From Tethya wilhelma (taxonomy: Eukaryota > Porifera > Demospongiae > Tethyida > Tethyidae), in contig CAXIPT010000003.1 in the NCBI GenBank assembly GCA_964030475.1, forward strand, positions 929,023 through 993,022: 64,000 nt of DNA, in the 5' to 3' direction. The translations under genes and the position numbers were made by a program. Of the stretch, positions 55,750-64,000 are shown piece by piece (position 1 is the first letter of the stretch; every line of letters starts with the position of its first letter). Below the pieces are notes generated by a model. The model was not told where the DNA came from. It was given only the letters and a program-made list of their open reading frames with translations, and did no database searches.

Positions 55750-56395
55750 ACAAATAAGCCTAAACAAAAACTAGAAAGCTTTGAAACTGAGAGTATAAAT
55801 TCATGTACTTGATTGTAGCCATCTTCTTGTAGAGTTCAAAGGTCATTGATTATCCACGTGGCATTATTATGCGCATGCGCATTAGCTACCCTAGCAGCCA
55901 ATGTATATAGCTTCTACTCAGATAACTTTTTGTAGGGACTAACCAGTCTCTGATAGTCTCCTCACTGTAGTGTTGAAAAAAGTGAATGAATTAACAAGTA
56001 GTAAAAATTTCAAAAAATAAGCAGTGTAGGAATGGGCAGTGCGGTAAAAAGTATTGGAACAAGGATGGTCTCAATTTCGGCACATGACTACTTCATTTTT
56101 GTGCCCAAGTCTTGGCCAGTAATTTAATCCTGCCTGCCATAGTTTGTTCCACTTATTAGCTAAGTGATAAGATTGGTAGAAATTTGAACCATTAGTATGT
56201 GATCCATATACTGATTAGCTATTCAAGTATACAGATCATTCTGTGAACCATTTACGACAATTATCAATGAGGGATCAAAAATGAAAATGAAGTAGTCATG
56301 TGCCGAAATTGAGACCATCCTTGTTCCAATACTTTTTACCGCACTGCCCATTCCTACACTGCTTATTTTTTTGAAATTTTTACTACTTGTGCAAT
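55750..56395 (+). repeat. Composite element, right two-thirds, near-identical to 53838-54475
   Basis: Follows the N at 55749. Differs from the other copy only at scattered bases and one small insertion (GAATTAACAAG versus GAACAAG). GCGCATGCGC at 55871-55880. Recent transposition or an allelic contig could explain it. Confidence 0.85.
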
Positions 56396-56397
56396 TA

Positions 56398-56510
56398 TAA
56401 GCTTGTGATTCCACAAGAAATAGTAAAGGAGATTCCACTAGTACCAACAGGCTCAAAAATATCCACCCTTCGGACCGTGAGGAGTGGTTGGTTAAAAAGT
56501 GAGGCTAGAG
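56398..56510 (+). pseudogene. GTPase fragment (post-G-domain motif)
   Basis: IPQEIVKEIPLVPTG followed, after a one-base shift, by KNIHPSDREEWLVK. This is the segment IP-x-x-P-x-G-Y ... H-P-S-D-x-E-x-W of the cluster's GTPases. No other part is present. Confidence 0.7.
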
Positions 56511-57153
56511 AGTGCATGGGATACCTGTAAAAGCAGATCGGTGAACCTACAGGTACTAATAGTCTAAGAATAATTCCAAGTATACTGTTAACCCAACTGC
56601 ATGTATATGCATACGCATATATCAATTCTGCTGAGTCATTCTCCAAAATTAATTCATCTGGCTACTACATAGTTTACCATGTGATGGTTACCATAGTGGT
56701 AATTACATAAACTATTGTATTCACTGCCATGAATAATAGATCAAAACCTACACACCCACATTTTGCACAGTGGTGTAGAGTCATTGCAGGTGTTAGAAAG
56801 TTTAGTGTCAGTGTTTAAACTAATACTCAGTATGAGCACATTGATTTTCACAGTGTATAAAACTTCACCTTGCGTACTACACAGTTAAAATATTATTGTG
56901 TACACACATACTATTACAGTGTACCCCAAGAGGTGATGGTACGAAGAACTGAAGTATCAGTACATGTATTGCATGAGGTTTTTTAATCACCTCATTACTG
57001 AGTATACAAGGTATGAATATCTTTCCTTCCATGGACCCCTCCCTCAGTTCTGTCTGCTTGAATTAAGGGCACACCTGCATGACACGGTTCAAGTGTATCA
57101 TCAGACATCTACTAACTGTACTATCACGTTAAAAGTGCCAACACTACTGTAAC
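56511..57153. promoter_or_regulatory. Upstream region of the GTPase fusion gene
   Basis: AT-rich; parts resemble the area 55440-55730 (ATTCACTGCCATGAATAATA, CACACCCACATT, CAGTGTACCCCAAGAGGTGA-like), suggesting an older duplication. No clear motif found. Confidence 0.4.
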
Positions 57154-59991
57154 ATGGAAAATTATGACACTGCTGAGTACTGTGCCTTTCAGAGCTGCTT
57201 TGAAAATCTAGTAAATGGTGTGAAGCATGATGTGGAGGGTGTTGCTACAAAGGTATTTACAAAACAACTAATTTCTTATGACAACTTTAGCAGAGCAATG
57301 GATCGACACCATGCAGATGAAAAACACAGAACTATCAATCTACTGCAACAAGTGTTAGCTAGTATTGGGAGAAATCCATCCCACTTCTACACATTTGTGA
57401 CTATCCTCAAGGAGATAACATCTCTGGAGAAATTGCCTCGAGAACTAATTGTAAAACTACAGTCAGATGTCACATTTAAAGAGCCTGACTCACTGCATCA
57501 TCCTTGGAGACCAAGAGCCAGTGTTGTGACTCATGACACCATCACACTGGAGTGGGACACACCAGAACAGAATGTTAACATTGGCACGTATCTTGTGAGA
57601 TATAATCTTGTAGATGATCAAACAAAAGCAGAGATGCACATGTTCACTGACAGCAAAGACACCAAACTAACAATAACGGGTCTTTCTTCTCACACCAAGT
57701 ACACCTTCAAGGTACGACCTGAACTAGAGGATGGTGGTGTTGGTACTTGGAGTGAAGTCAGTGATCCAATTGAGACTAAACCACCACCCTGTCAGCCTGG
57801 GAAACCAACAGCCAGAGTTAGTGCTATGACTCACGACAGCATCACTGTGGAATGGAGCAAACCTGAACATCGCAGTGAAACTGTTCGGTCATATCGTGTG
57901 AGATATTCTGGTGTTGATGATCAAACTAAACCTTGGAAATGGGTGATGACTGAGAACAATGAAACAAAGTTTACGGCATTAAATTTAATTCCTCATACTA
58001 TGTATATCTTCAAGGTACGACCCGAGCTAAAGGATGATCAAGTTGGCATGGAGAGTGAAGCCAGTGATCCTATAGAGACAAATGTAACATCTCCTCCTGG
58101 TAAACCAAAAGCTATTTTGTATACTTTTAATAGCATCACACTGAAATGGGAAAAACCAGCGATTGGTTCCACTGACATTGATAAATACACAATCTATGTC
58201 TCAAAAAAAAGAAATCAATGGTCTGCTGTATCACAACCAACTAAATGGAAAATAAGTGAAGAGGTTTCAATAATTAGTTGCACTGTACAGGAACTTCTTC
58301 CAGACACATCTTACTCATTCAAAGTTCTTTCAATATGCTTCAATGGTACAGGATCATACAGTGAACCTAGTGACCTTGTTAAGACATTGTCATTAGATTC
58401 AGCTAGCTCTTGTATACACACGATATCTACAGGAATTTTTAGAAATGAAAATGAAATGGGAGAGTACATGGATTCAGGAAAAGACACTATTTCTATATTA
58501 TTTATTGGCAATCAAGGAATTGGAAAGTCTGCTCTGATAAATGGAATCATGGGAGAGGTGGTTGCTGAGGAAGAAAATATCACAACGGAAGTAATACCCG
58601 AGATCAAATCATATGAACGTACAATTTTTGTTAATGACAATGGTAGATATGTTAAAATTAGTATGTGGGACATTCCTCTACTGGGTGATGCTTTTGCATT
58701 AAAAGCCCAATCCACTATTGATCTAGCAGAGCTTTTAAAGACAACAGATCTGGTGTTCTACTATTTGGATATGAGGAACCAATTATATTCAAAACAAATT
58801 AATTTAGAAGAGCTAAGAGAGCTAAAACCACTTTCTAAGAAAATTAGTCAAGAATTATGGAAACATATAACATTTATCCTGACTTACAATGTACGATCTG
58901 TTTACATTGGTGGGAAATCAGACAATGTTAGTTTCAAATTGTGGACCGAAGCATTGCATACCACTATGGAAGAGGAACTTAAAATTCCTCAAGATATCAC
59001 GCACAAAATCCCCATAGTAAGAACTGGATATGAAAACAATCATCCATCTAATCATGAAGATTGGTTTTCTCCACTGTGGGCAATAGCCTTTAAAAGAATG
59101 AGACCTGAAACTCAACCATCAATGCTGGCCATTTCTATTTCCCGGATGAGACTTGGAGAGAGTTCACAAAACGAAACAAATCCAAAAGATATGAGCATAC
59201 ATCTTGATGAAAGATTTCCTACATGCACAGGTTACACTAGGATAGATAACGATGAAGAAAATAATTTTATGTTAGCTGAAGAAGCAAGAATGAAAGAAGA
59301 AGAAGCAAGAATGAAAGAAGAAGAAGCAAGAATTACTCGTATAAGAGAATTTGAAGCAGAAAGAAATAATTTAAAAGCATTTGAAGAAGAAAGAATAATA
59401 CATGAAACTACAATGTTTAAACTTGAAAAAGAACGAGAAGTACAAAGAAATGAAACACAAAGAAATGAAGCAAGTGCAGCAGCAAGAATTGAAGTAGTGA
59501 GAGCTAAAGGAAGAATTGAAACAGAAAAAAATAAAGCAAAAATTGAAGCGGAAAGAATGAGACATGAAGCTACAATATTTGAACTTGAAAAAGAAAGAGA
59601 AGCACAAAGAAATGAAGCAAGTGAAGCAGCAAGAACAAAAGCAAGAATTGAAGCAGAAATAAATGAAGCAAGAATTGAAGCGGAAAGAATGAGACATGAA
59701 GCTACAATATTTGAACTTGAAAAAGAAAGAGAAGCACAAAGAAATGAAGCACAAAGAAATGAAGCAAGTGAAGCAGCAAGAATTGAAGTAGTGAGAGCTA
59801 AAGCAAGAATTGAAACAGAAAAAAATAAAGCAAGAATTGAAGCAGAAAGAATAAGACATGAAGCTACAATATTTGAACTTGAAAAAGAAAGAGAAGAACA
59901 AAGAAATGAAGCAAGGACACCAGTACATGCACATTCGCATATTACATACATAAATGTGAAAGCAGTCATCAAAAAAGTTATATTTATATAG
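57154..59991 (+). CDS. Death-fold-like / FN3x3 / AIG1-like GTPase / coiled-coil fusion protein
   Basis: Intronless, 945 aa, ATG at 57154. Residues about 8-100 form a helical domain (CFENLVNGVKHDVEGVATKV, HRTINLLQQVLASIGRNPSH, FYTFVTILKEI) typical of CARD/death folds. Three fibronectin III domains follow at about 117-210, 216-310 and 316-412 (SITVEW, YRVRYSG, YTFKVRPEL). The GTPase domain begins near 435: P-loop GNQGIGKS at 452-459; the G3 box is DIPL at 506-509 instead of DTPG; the helix TTDLVFYYLDMRNQL; then EDWFSPLWAIAFKRMRPE. From about 700 to 930 a Glu/Lys/Arg coiled coil contains tandem repeats around RHEATIFELEKEREAQRNEA. No signal peptide or membrane segment. Likely a cytosolic sensor or scaffold; function inferred from domains only. 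Confidence 0.85.
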   Translation: MENYDTAEYCAFQSCFENLVNGVKHDVEGVATKVFTKQLISYDNFSRAMDRHHADEKHRTINLLQQVLASIGRNPSHFYTFVTILKEITSLEKLPRELIVKLQSDVTFKEPDSLHHPWRPRASVVTHDTITLEWDTPEQNVNIGTYLVRYNLVDDQTKAEMHMFTDSKDTKLTITGLSSHTKYTFKVRPELEDGGVGTWSEVSDPIETKPPPCQPGKPTARVSAMTHDSITVEWSKPEHRSETVRSYRVRYSGVDDQTKPWKWVMTENNETKFTALNLIPHTMYIFKVRPELKDDQVGMESEASDPIETNVTSPPGKPKAILYTFNSITLKWEKPAIGSTDIDKYTIYVSKKRNQWSAVSQPTKWKISEEVSIISCTVQELLPDTSYSFKVLSICFNGTGSYSEPSDLVKTLSLDSASSCIHTISTGIFRNENEMGEYMDSGKDTISILFIGNQGIGKSALINGIMGEVVAEEENITTEVIPEIKSYERTIFVNDNGRYVKISMWDIPLLGDAFALKAQSTIDLAELLKTTDLVFYYLDMRNQLYSKQINLEELRELKPLSKKISQELWKHITFILTYNVRSVYIGGKSDNVSFKLWTEALHTTMEEELKIPQDITHKIPIVRTGYENNHPSNHEDWFSPLWAIAFKRMRPETQPSMLAISISRMRLGESSQNETNPKDMSIHLDERFPTCTGYTRIDNDEENNFMLAEEARMKEEEARMKEEEARITRIREFEAERNNLKAFEEERIIHETTMFKLEKEREVQRNETQRNEASAAARIEVVRAKGRIETEKNKAKIEAERMRHEATIFELEKEREAQRNEASEAARTKARIEAEINEARIEAERMRHEATIFELEKEREAQRNEAQRNEASEAARIEVVRAKARIETEKNKARIEAERIRHEATIFELEKEREEQRNEARTPVHAHSHITYINVKAVIKKVIFI

Positions 59992-60064
59992 TTAGCTTGC
60001 AAAATGACAAAACTATTAGACTAAGTTTGCAATATAATATTTTAATTATGGTTATACATTACCA

Positions 60065-60195
60065 GTATGGTATAGTACTGCATGGGTACACAGGAATGGC
60101 ATGGATATTAGCACAATACAAATATTCACGCAAATAACTCTGCAAAAACCGTATGAGTGCTTGCCACGGTTACCGTATTAAAAGGCTACTAATTA
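60065..60195 (+). repeat. Repeat end shared with 47862-47990
   Basis: Contains TACACAGGAATGGCATGG, AGCACAATACAAATATTCAC and AAATAACTCTGCAAAAACCG. It is distantly like the left end of the composite element. Confidence 0.6.
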
Positions 60196-60277
60196 AAAGC
60201 TACTGTACATGTTTAGCTCATTCTAACAAGGCTAAAACATGGCTTAAAACCATCGCTAAAGTATACCAAACTAAATA

Positions 60278-60997
60278 TGCCAAACTTCCAACACTCCTGG
60301 AATTACAACAGAACATCAGGAAGAGAAGCTCACTATAGATCTAGACTTGGAAGAACTTGAAGCATTTTCTAAGAGAGCTAACACAGAGTTGTGGAAGCAT
60401 ACAGTATTCGTTTTGACATTTGCCAATAAAATTCCTCCACATAGCTTCAAAGAAGCCATGAAGTCGTGGATGAAAGCAATCCATACGGCATTAACAGAAA
60501 ATCTTAAAATTCAAGATGATGTTGTAAAGAAGATCCCAATAATTCCAACTGGATATGAAAGCACAGACCTACCTGATAGAGAAGACTGGTTTTCTCCATT
60601 CTTGGCTCAAACTTTTGACACAATAACAATCGAAGCCAAGCCAACAATGATTACAATTTTAGCTCTCCGCATAATAGATGACCAATCCAATTCCAGACAG
60701 GCAACAAATCCTGAAGAGATGAACATATATCTTAAAGTAGAATATCCTGTATATGTGTTGGCATTAGTGATAGCAGCCATGGTTGGAGGTGGGGCAGCTG
60801 TTGGGGGAGCAATAGGACTTATAGGAGGGCCATTAGGAGCTGCAATTGGAGCTGGTGTTGGTTTATTAGTTGGTGGTGCTGCAGGTTTGTGGTATAAAGG
60901 AAGACAGAAATCGGTATCTGTTAAAAGTGTTTTCAAAGAAAACATTACAAAAGTTACACGTGAAGTTAAACCTAGGATTCAAACTAGACGACGATAA
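60278..60997 (+). pseudogene. AIG1-like GTPase, 5'-truncated, with glycine-zipper tail
   Basis: Open from CQTSNTPGITTEHQEEK (the G3 box is NTPG) through LEELEAFSKRANTELWKHTV, FVLTFANKIPP, IPIIPTGYE, DREDWFSPFLAQTF to a C-terminal hydrophobic hairpin (VYVLALVIAAMVGGGAAVGG, GPLGAAIGAGVGLLVGGAAG) and a basic tail ending RRR. No P-loop exists upstream; a TAA precedes the open part and the usual start is missing (the longest ORF begins with TTG). It is either a pseudogene or a gene whose 5' exon lies elsewhere. Confidence 0.7.
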
Positions 60998-61009
60998 CAT
61001 GTGGCAGTT

Positions 61010-61254
61010 TGAACTTGTAACAGAGCAACATGCATAACCAACTCAGTCTAAGAATGTTATTACTATTATAATACTTTCAAATTACTTTCAGTTGTAGTAT
61101 AACAGTGTATAGTATACATTAATTATTGCAAGCATATATAATAGCTATGTATATGTGTCACATTGCCATATTTATCCCTTATAGAGTATAGTTGTGTGTT
61201 TCTAGGTATATTATTGTTACTTGTACTTGCATATACCCCATATTAACCAATGTG
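61010..61254. repeat. Direct repeat, copy 2 (partner 55005-55240)
   Basis: See 55005-55240. Ends at the N at 61255, beyond which GTPase sequence starts abruptly. Confidence 0.85.
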
Positions 61255-61255
61255 N

Positions 61256-61860
61256 AAAGAAAGCTGGTCCAGACTTGTGGAACCACACAATATTTGTTCT
61301 AACACATGCCAACCAAGTTATTCCCATGGACAAAGATGCTGATGAAAAGAAACATTTCAAAAAAAAGTATTTCATCATGGGTAAAAGCACTTTGTGAGGC
61401 AATGAAAAAAACATTAAAAATCACTCAGAAGTTGTAATAGATGAAATCCCCATCGTCCCAACTGGATATGGGAGCACACCTCCACCTGATCGTGAAGACT
61501 GGCTGTCTCCACTGTGGGCTGAAGCCTTTAAGAGAATGAAACCTGAAGCTCAGCCAACAATGTTTGCCTTTTCTGCTTCTCGGATGAGAACTGGAGCAAG
61601 TTCACAAGCAGTAGTGAATCCTGAAGACATGACTATTGATCTAAATGCCAACATACACACTAATGAAAACAGCAGGGGCGGATGCAGCAGTGGTTGGAGC
61701 ATCTACTGGGATCGGAGCAGGTGTAGGCGGAATCATTGGGTTTGTTGGAGGACCAATTGGAGTAGGTGTTGGAGTAGTAGCGGGGGTGCTGCTGGAGGAG
61801 GCGTTATCGTAGCTGTGAAAGCAGCTATCATAAAGGATATACAGCTCAAAAAAAAGAGAG
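61256..61860 (+). pseudogene. AIG1-like GTPase fragment, frameshifted
   Basis: KKAGPDLWNHTIFVLTHANQ opens after the N; shifts occur near 61365 and 61430 (ending in two stops), then VIDEIPIVPTGYGSTPPPDR, EDWLSPLWAEAFKRMKPE, MFAFSASRMRTGASS and NPEDMTIDLN. A further shift near 61675 hides the Gly-rich tail (GASTGIGAGVGGIIGFVGGP). The sequence is closer to the fusion protein's GTPase (RMRLGESS) than to the two complete GTPases. Confidence 0.8.
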
Positions 61861-62680
61861 AAAAAAAATTAATAGACTTGTGTGCTGCGCTGCACCTAGT
61901 CTTACTCACTTTTTCGTTAGTTAATTTTTTTGTAGACGTAAATACAAATAGAATAGTGCGGAGAACACAATAGTGTGTGCATAGTCCTATTTTAACCAGC
62001 TAACATTAATTTATCATGTCAAACATTTCTAGCATATATTCACTGTACAAAAACTATCACACAAAGTGCAGAATTTCATGTAACACACACAAATGATTAT
62101 TTACAAACTTTTATACCATTTATGGAAACAGTAAACATAATCAGCAATGCATGCATGTGATGAACACATACATGCTATGAATTACTATCATAAAGAGGGT
62201 ATATCAATACAATCTATAGTGTGGTAGTCTCAGTACATATAGTGCTCTAACTGATTCGAGCAAAACTTTTTTAAATTCCTTGTAGAGCTGAAAATAATGC
62301 ACGAATTTACTAAATCTATTGGTAACACTTAAGCATAAATTTTGTGTTTTGTTGCATTTGTAAAACTCACAAAAACTCTCGGCTAGTTTCTAGTAAATAT
62401 TAAAATGTAAGCTATGCATGGATAAACAAAACTATACGATGAACAGGCTTGGCTATATGCCTGTTTTTGATGACAAAAGCTTTGGACTCAGTCTCAGCCA
62501 TTTCAACCAGCAGCTGCTTACACATTTATGACGTCAATCACATGATAAGTTTTACCAGGCCTATACCACAAGTTTAAGAATTAAACACTGGAGTACAAGG
62601 CTTGGGAATGAGGCTAGGAAATATCTGTAGATAGCTATAAGGGTTGCTAATAGATTATCGTAACACTTTTATCACTTGCA
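61861..62680. other. Intergenic
   Basis: AT-rich. TGACGTCA-like ATGACGTCAAT at about 62528. No gene recognised. Confidence 0.3.
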
Positions 62681-62918
62681 GAAATATTCACAAATGAACA
62701 AAACCCAGAGGGAGTACATGGCTTCAGGAAAAGACAACATTTCAATAATGTTTATTGGTAAACTTGGAACTGTAAAGTCCTCTCTGATGAATGGACTGGT
62801 GGGAAGGAAAGTTCCTGCGGAGGAAACTAGTGCATTAGCAGTGACTACTATCCAAAATATGGCCACCACCCCTTTACCCTGCTTGGAAAAGCATCTTTAC
62901 TTCTTGATTGGGCCATGA
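62681..62918 (+). pseudogene. AIG1-like GTPase N-terminal fragment with mutated P-loop
   Basis: After an acceptor-like CACTTGCAG, the frame reads KYSQMNKTQREYMASGKDNI, then SIMFIGKLGTVKSSLMNGLV. The Walker A box GKLGTVKSS has Val where the family has Gly (GTGKSS). Homology ends at about 62850 and the frame stops at 62918. The matching downstream half is absent. Confidence 0.7.
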
Positions 62919-63481
62919 ATAATGCCTTGACATTGTCTGCTTGACCAAAACAGTTCAAGACCCAGGTTAAGTTGCTGGATTGATTTTAGTTGCTACTCAA
63001 GCTATGCTTGAATTCTAATTCAGGAACAGTCATTGTTAAACATATACAAGTACATGGTCCAAGTTATAGTCAGAAAGCAGCTCAAATTGATACAAATAGA
63101 CATCAGTTAGCAGCTTACATGTACTGTAATACATGTATAGTATACCTTTAGACTGGCTCTGGCTCTGTTCAAGGTCAAAGGTGATCTCCGCTCCTCCTGC
63201 AGAACACATCTTGAGATGGAGGAACACAAAACAGACTGCAAGTCACACCCAACAGTGGGGGATCATGTGATCTAGGTGCCGGATCATGTGACCCAAGCTG
63301 AGGAACAGTAGTCGTAGGTGGACTGGTGATGAAGTCAAGTCCGCTAGGTCCTGGACCAGGACTGAGGTCGGACTTTGTGACAGGGAGGAGAGGGAGGGAT
63401 GAGGGGGGGAGGGTAGCGGAAGACGACCACTTTTATNTTTGTCATTGCCTAACATGCACATGAATATTGTCAGATCCTTAC
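62919..63481. other. Intergenic with contig gap
   Basis: The N at 63437 lies close to the donor of the next exon. A purine-rich tract (GAGGGAGGGATGAGGGGGGGA) on the + strand precedes it. No gene recognised. Confidence 0.4.
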
Positions 63482-64000
63482 CAGGTACACACACATCTTT
63501 ACTATTCCAAATGGAATTGAATTTCTCTAAATCTCCACACTTTATACTGGGTCGATCATCTGAATATGTACACTCCAACCACAGCTTTCCTCCTTTGCTC
63601 TTCTTAATAACAGCAGGATGTGGTTTGTCTTCTCCACACTGACACAACATGCTCACTTCAGGTGGGTTGTCAGTGTAGTGGAAATGCCTAGTTGCTTTAG
63701 CCAGTGATGCTATTGTGGTTTCTCTTACAAATGGAAAAAGTTCTTTATATTCTTGCGGTTCGCTGATTGTTACAATGACCTCGATAAAGTTGAAACGATC
63801 GACTAGAATGACAGTTCCTGGTGAGCTTGGTGCTTTAAACTCTACAATATTTCTGTATAGACATTTGGGAGCGCCTCTATCTGTTGTTAACTTCCATGAG
63901 CTATGTTCAATTTCACTATAATTTTGAGACGAAAGAAGCATTGCAATTGTGAAACAGAAAACCCCATTAAATAGGCCATTGGGAAAGTAAAGAAGAAGAG
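63482..64000 (-). CDS. Exon of an unidentified protein (runs off the window)
   Basis: The minus strand is open from the window edge to a donor (CCTG then GTAAGG) at 63481. An ATG at 63941 could be the start, but the frame is open beyond it. The product contains IVEFKAPSSPGTVILVDRFN, EYKELFPFVRETTIASLAKA and a Cys/His cluster MLCQCGEDKPHPAV followed by KLWLECTYSDD. Such Cys-rich C-terminal modules occur in large multidomain receptors, but I cannot assign the family. Incomplete on both sides. Confidence 0.5.

Noticed and set aside
59232..60002. Long minus-strand ORFs opposite the coiled coil
   Set aside because: Antisense shadows produced by the low-complexity Glu/Lys/Arg codons.
60347..60997. 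Complete 216-aa GTPase gene
   Set aside because: The first codon is TTG and the frame extends upstream into a truncated G3 region without a P-loop, so it is a fragment.
1..64000. CRISPR arrays or bacterial operons
   Set aside because: No repeat-spacer structure, no operon-like gene packing, and many GT-AG introns; the DNA is eukaryotic.

Overview
The window looks like animal nuclear DNA, most likely from a demosponge of the Amphimedon queenslandica type. The evidence is AT-rich intergenic DNA, short GT-AG introns, animal protein families (RING E3, arylalkylamine-type GNATs, spinster-like MFS transporter, AIG1/GIMAP-like GTPases, death-fold and fibronectin III domains), many small terminal-inverted-repeat elements, and GCGCATGCGC (NRF-1-type) promoter palindromes. 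The species name is inference. The sequence is a draft scaffold: single N bases at 2587, 6089, 15364, 25211, 33444, 54587, 55749, 61255 and 63437, and an N run at 39741-39749, mark contig joins, and several duplicated blocks end exactly on them.

Region 1 (1-17.7 kb): a single-exon RING protein, then an array of an unrecognised 8-transmembrane family. Full genes start at 2175 (-), 7451 (+), 9960 (+) and 13063 (+). There are also a 5' fragment (2364), a promoter-to-3'-end deletion copy (8638-9094), a frameshifted pseudogene (11582-12600, -) and an identical inverted copy of the 7451 gene (15365-16382) cut at an N. The protein-coding copies share a 13-nt first coding exon plus one long exon, and the protein looks like two 4-TM halves that each carry a GDN-P motif. 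Two members have kappaB-like sites about 200 bp upstream.

Region 2 (17.7-34.7 kb): two GNAT acetyltransferase genes and a GNAT pseudogene, each followed by a copy of the 3' end of an MFS gene. Then comes that MFS gene itself (23238-31561, -, 8 coding exons, 603 aa reconstructed), with a duplicated exon block at an N and an orphan single-exon gene inside one intron. Beyond it lie a LINE fragment with a target duplication, a Mutator-like transposase fragment and exons of a coiled-coil gene.

Region 3 (34.7-44.6 kb): repeat-rich DNA. It holds a 1.1-kb minisatellite with CAGCTG in every unit, a long poly(T), a second (dead) copy of the MULE-MFS segment broken by a 384-bp element and a micro-inversion, and a foldback element that carries a coding-like exon.

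Region 4 (44.6-64 kb): a cluster of AIG1-like GTPases. Two are complete single-exon genes (44673-45698 -, 46151-47251 +). One is a large single-exon fusion (57154-59991 +) with a death-fold-like N terminus, three FN3 domains, a GTPase domain and a repetitive coiled coil. At least five GTPase fragments, a MULE transposase relic, several inverted-repeat elements and the edge of another gene complete the window.

The combination of a RING E3, membrane proteins with kappaB-like upstream sites, GIMAP-like GTPases and a death-fold/GTPase fusion, in an actively duplicating and decaying locus, is what one would expect of an innate-immunity or self-recognition gene neighbourhood. That reading is inference.
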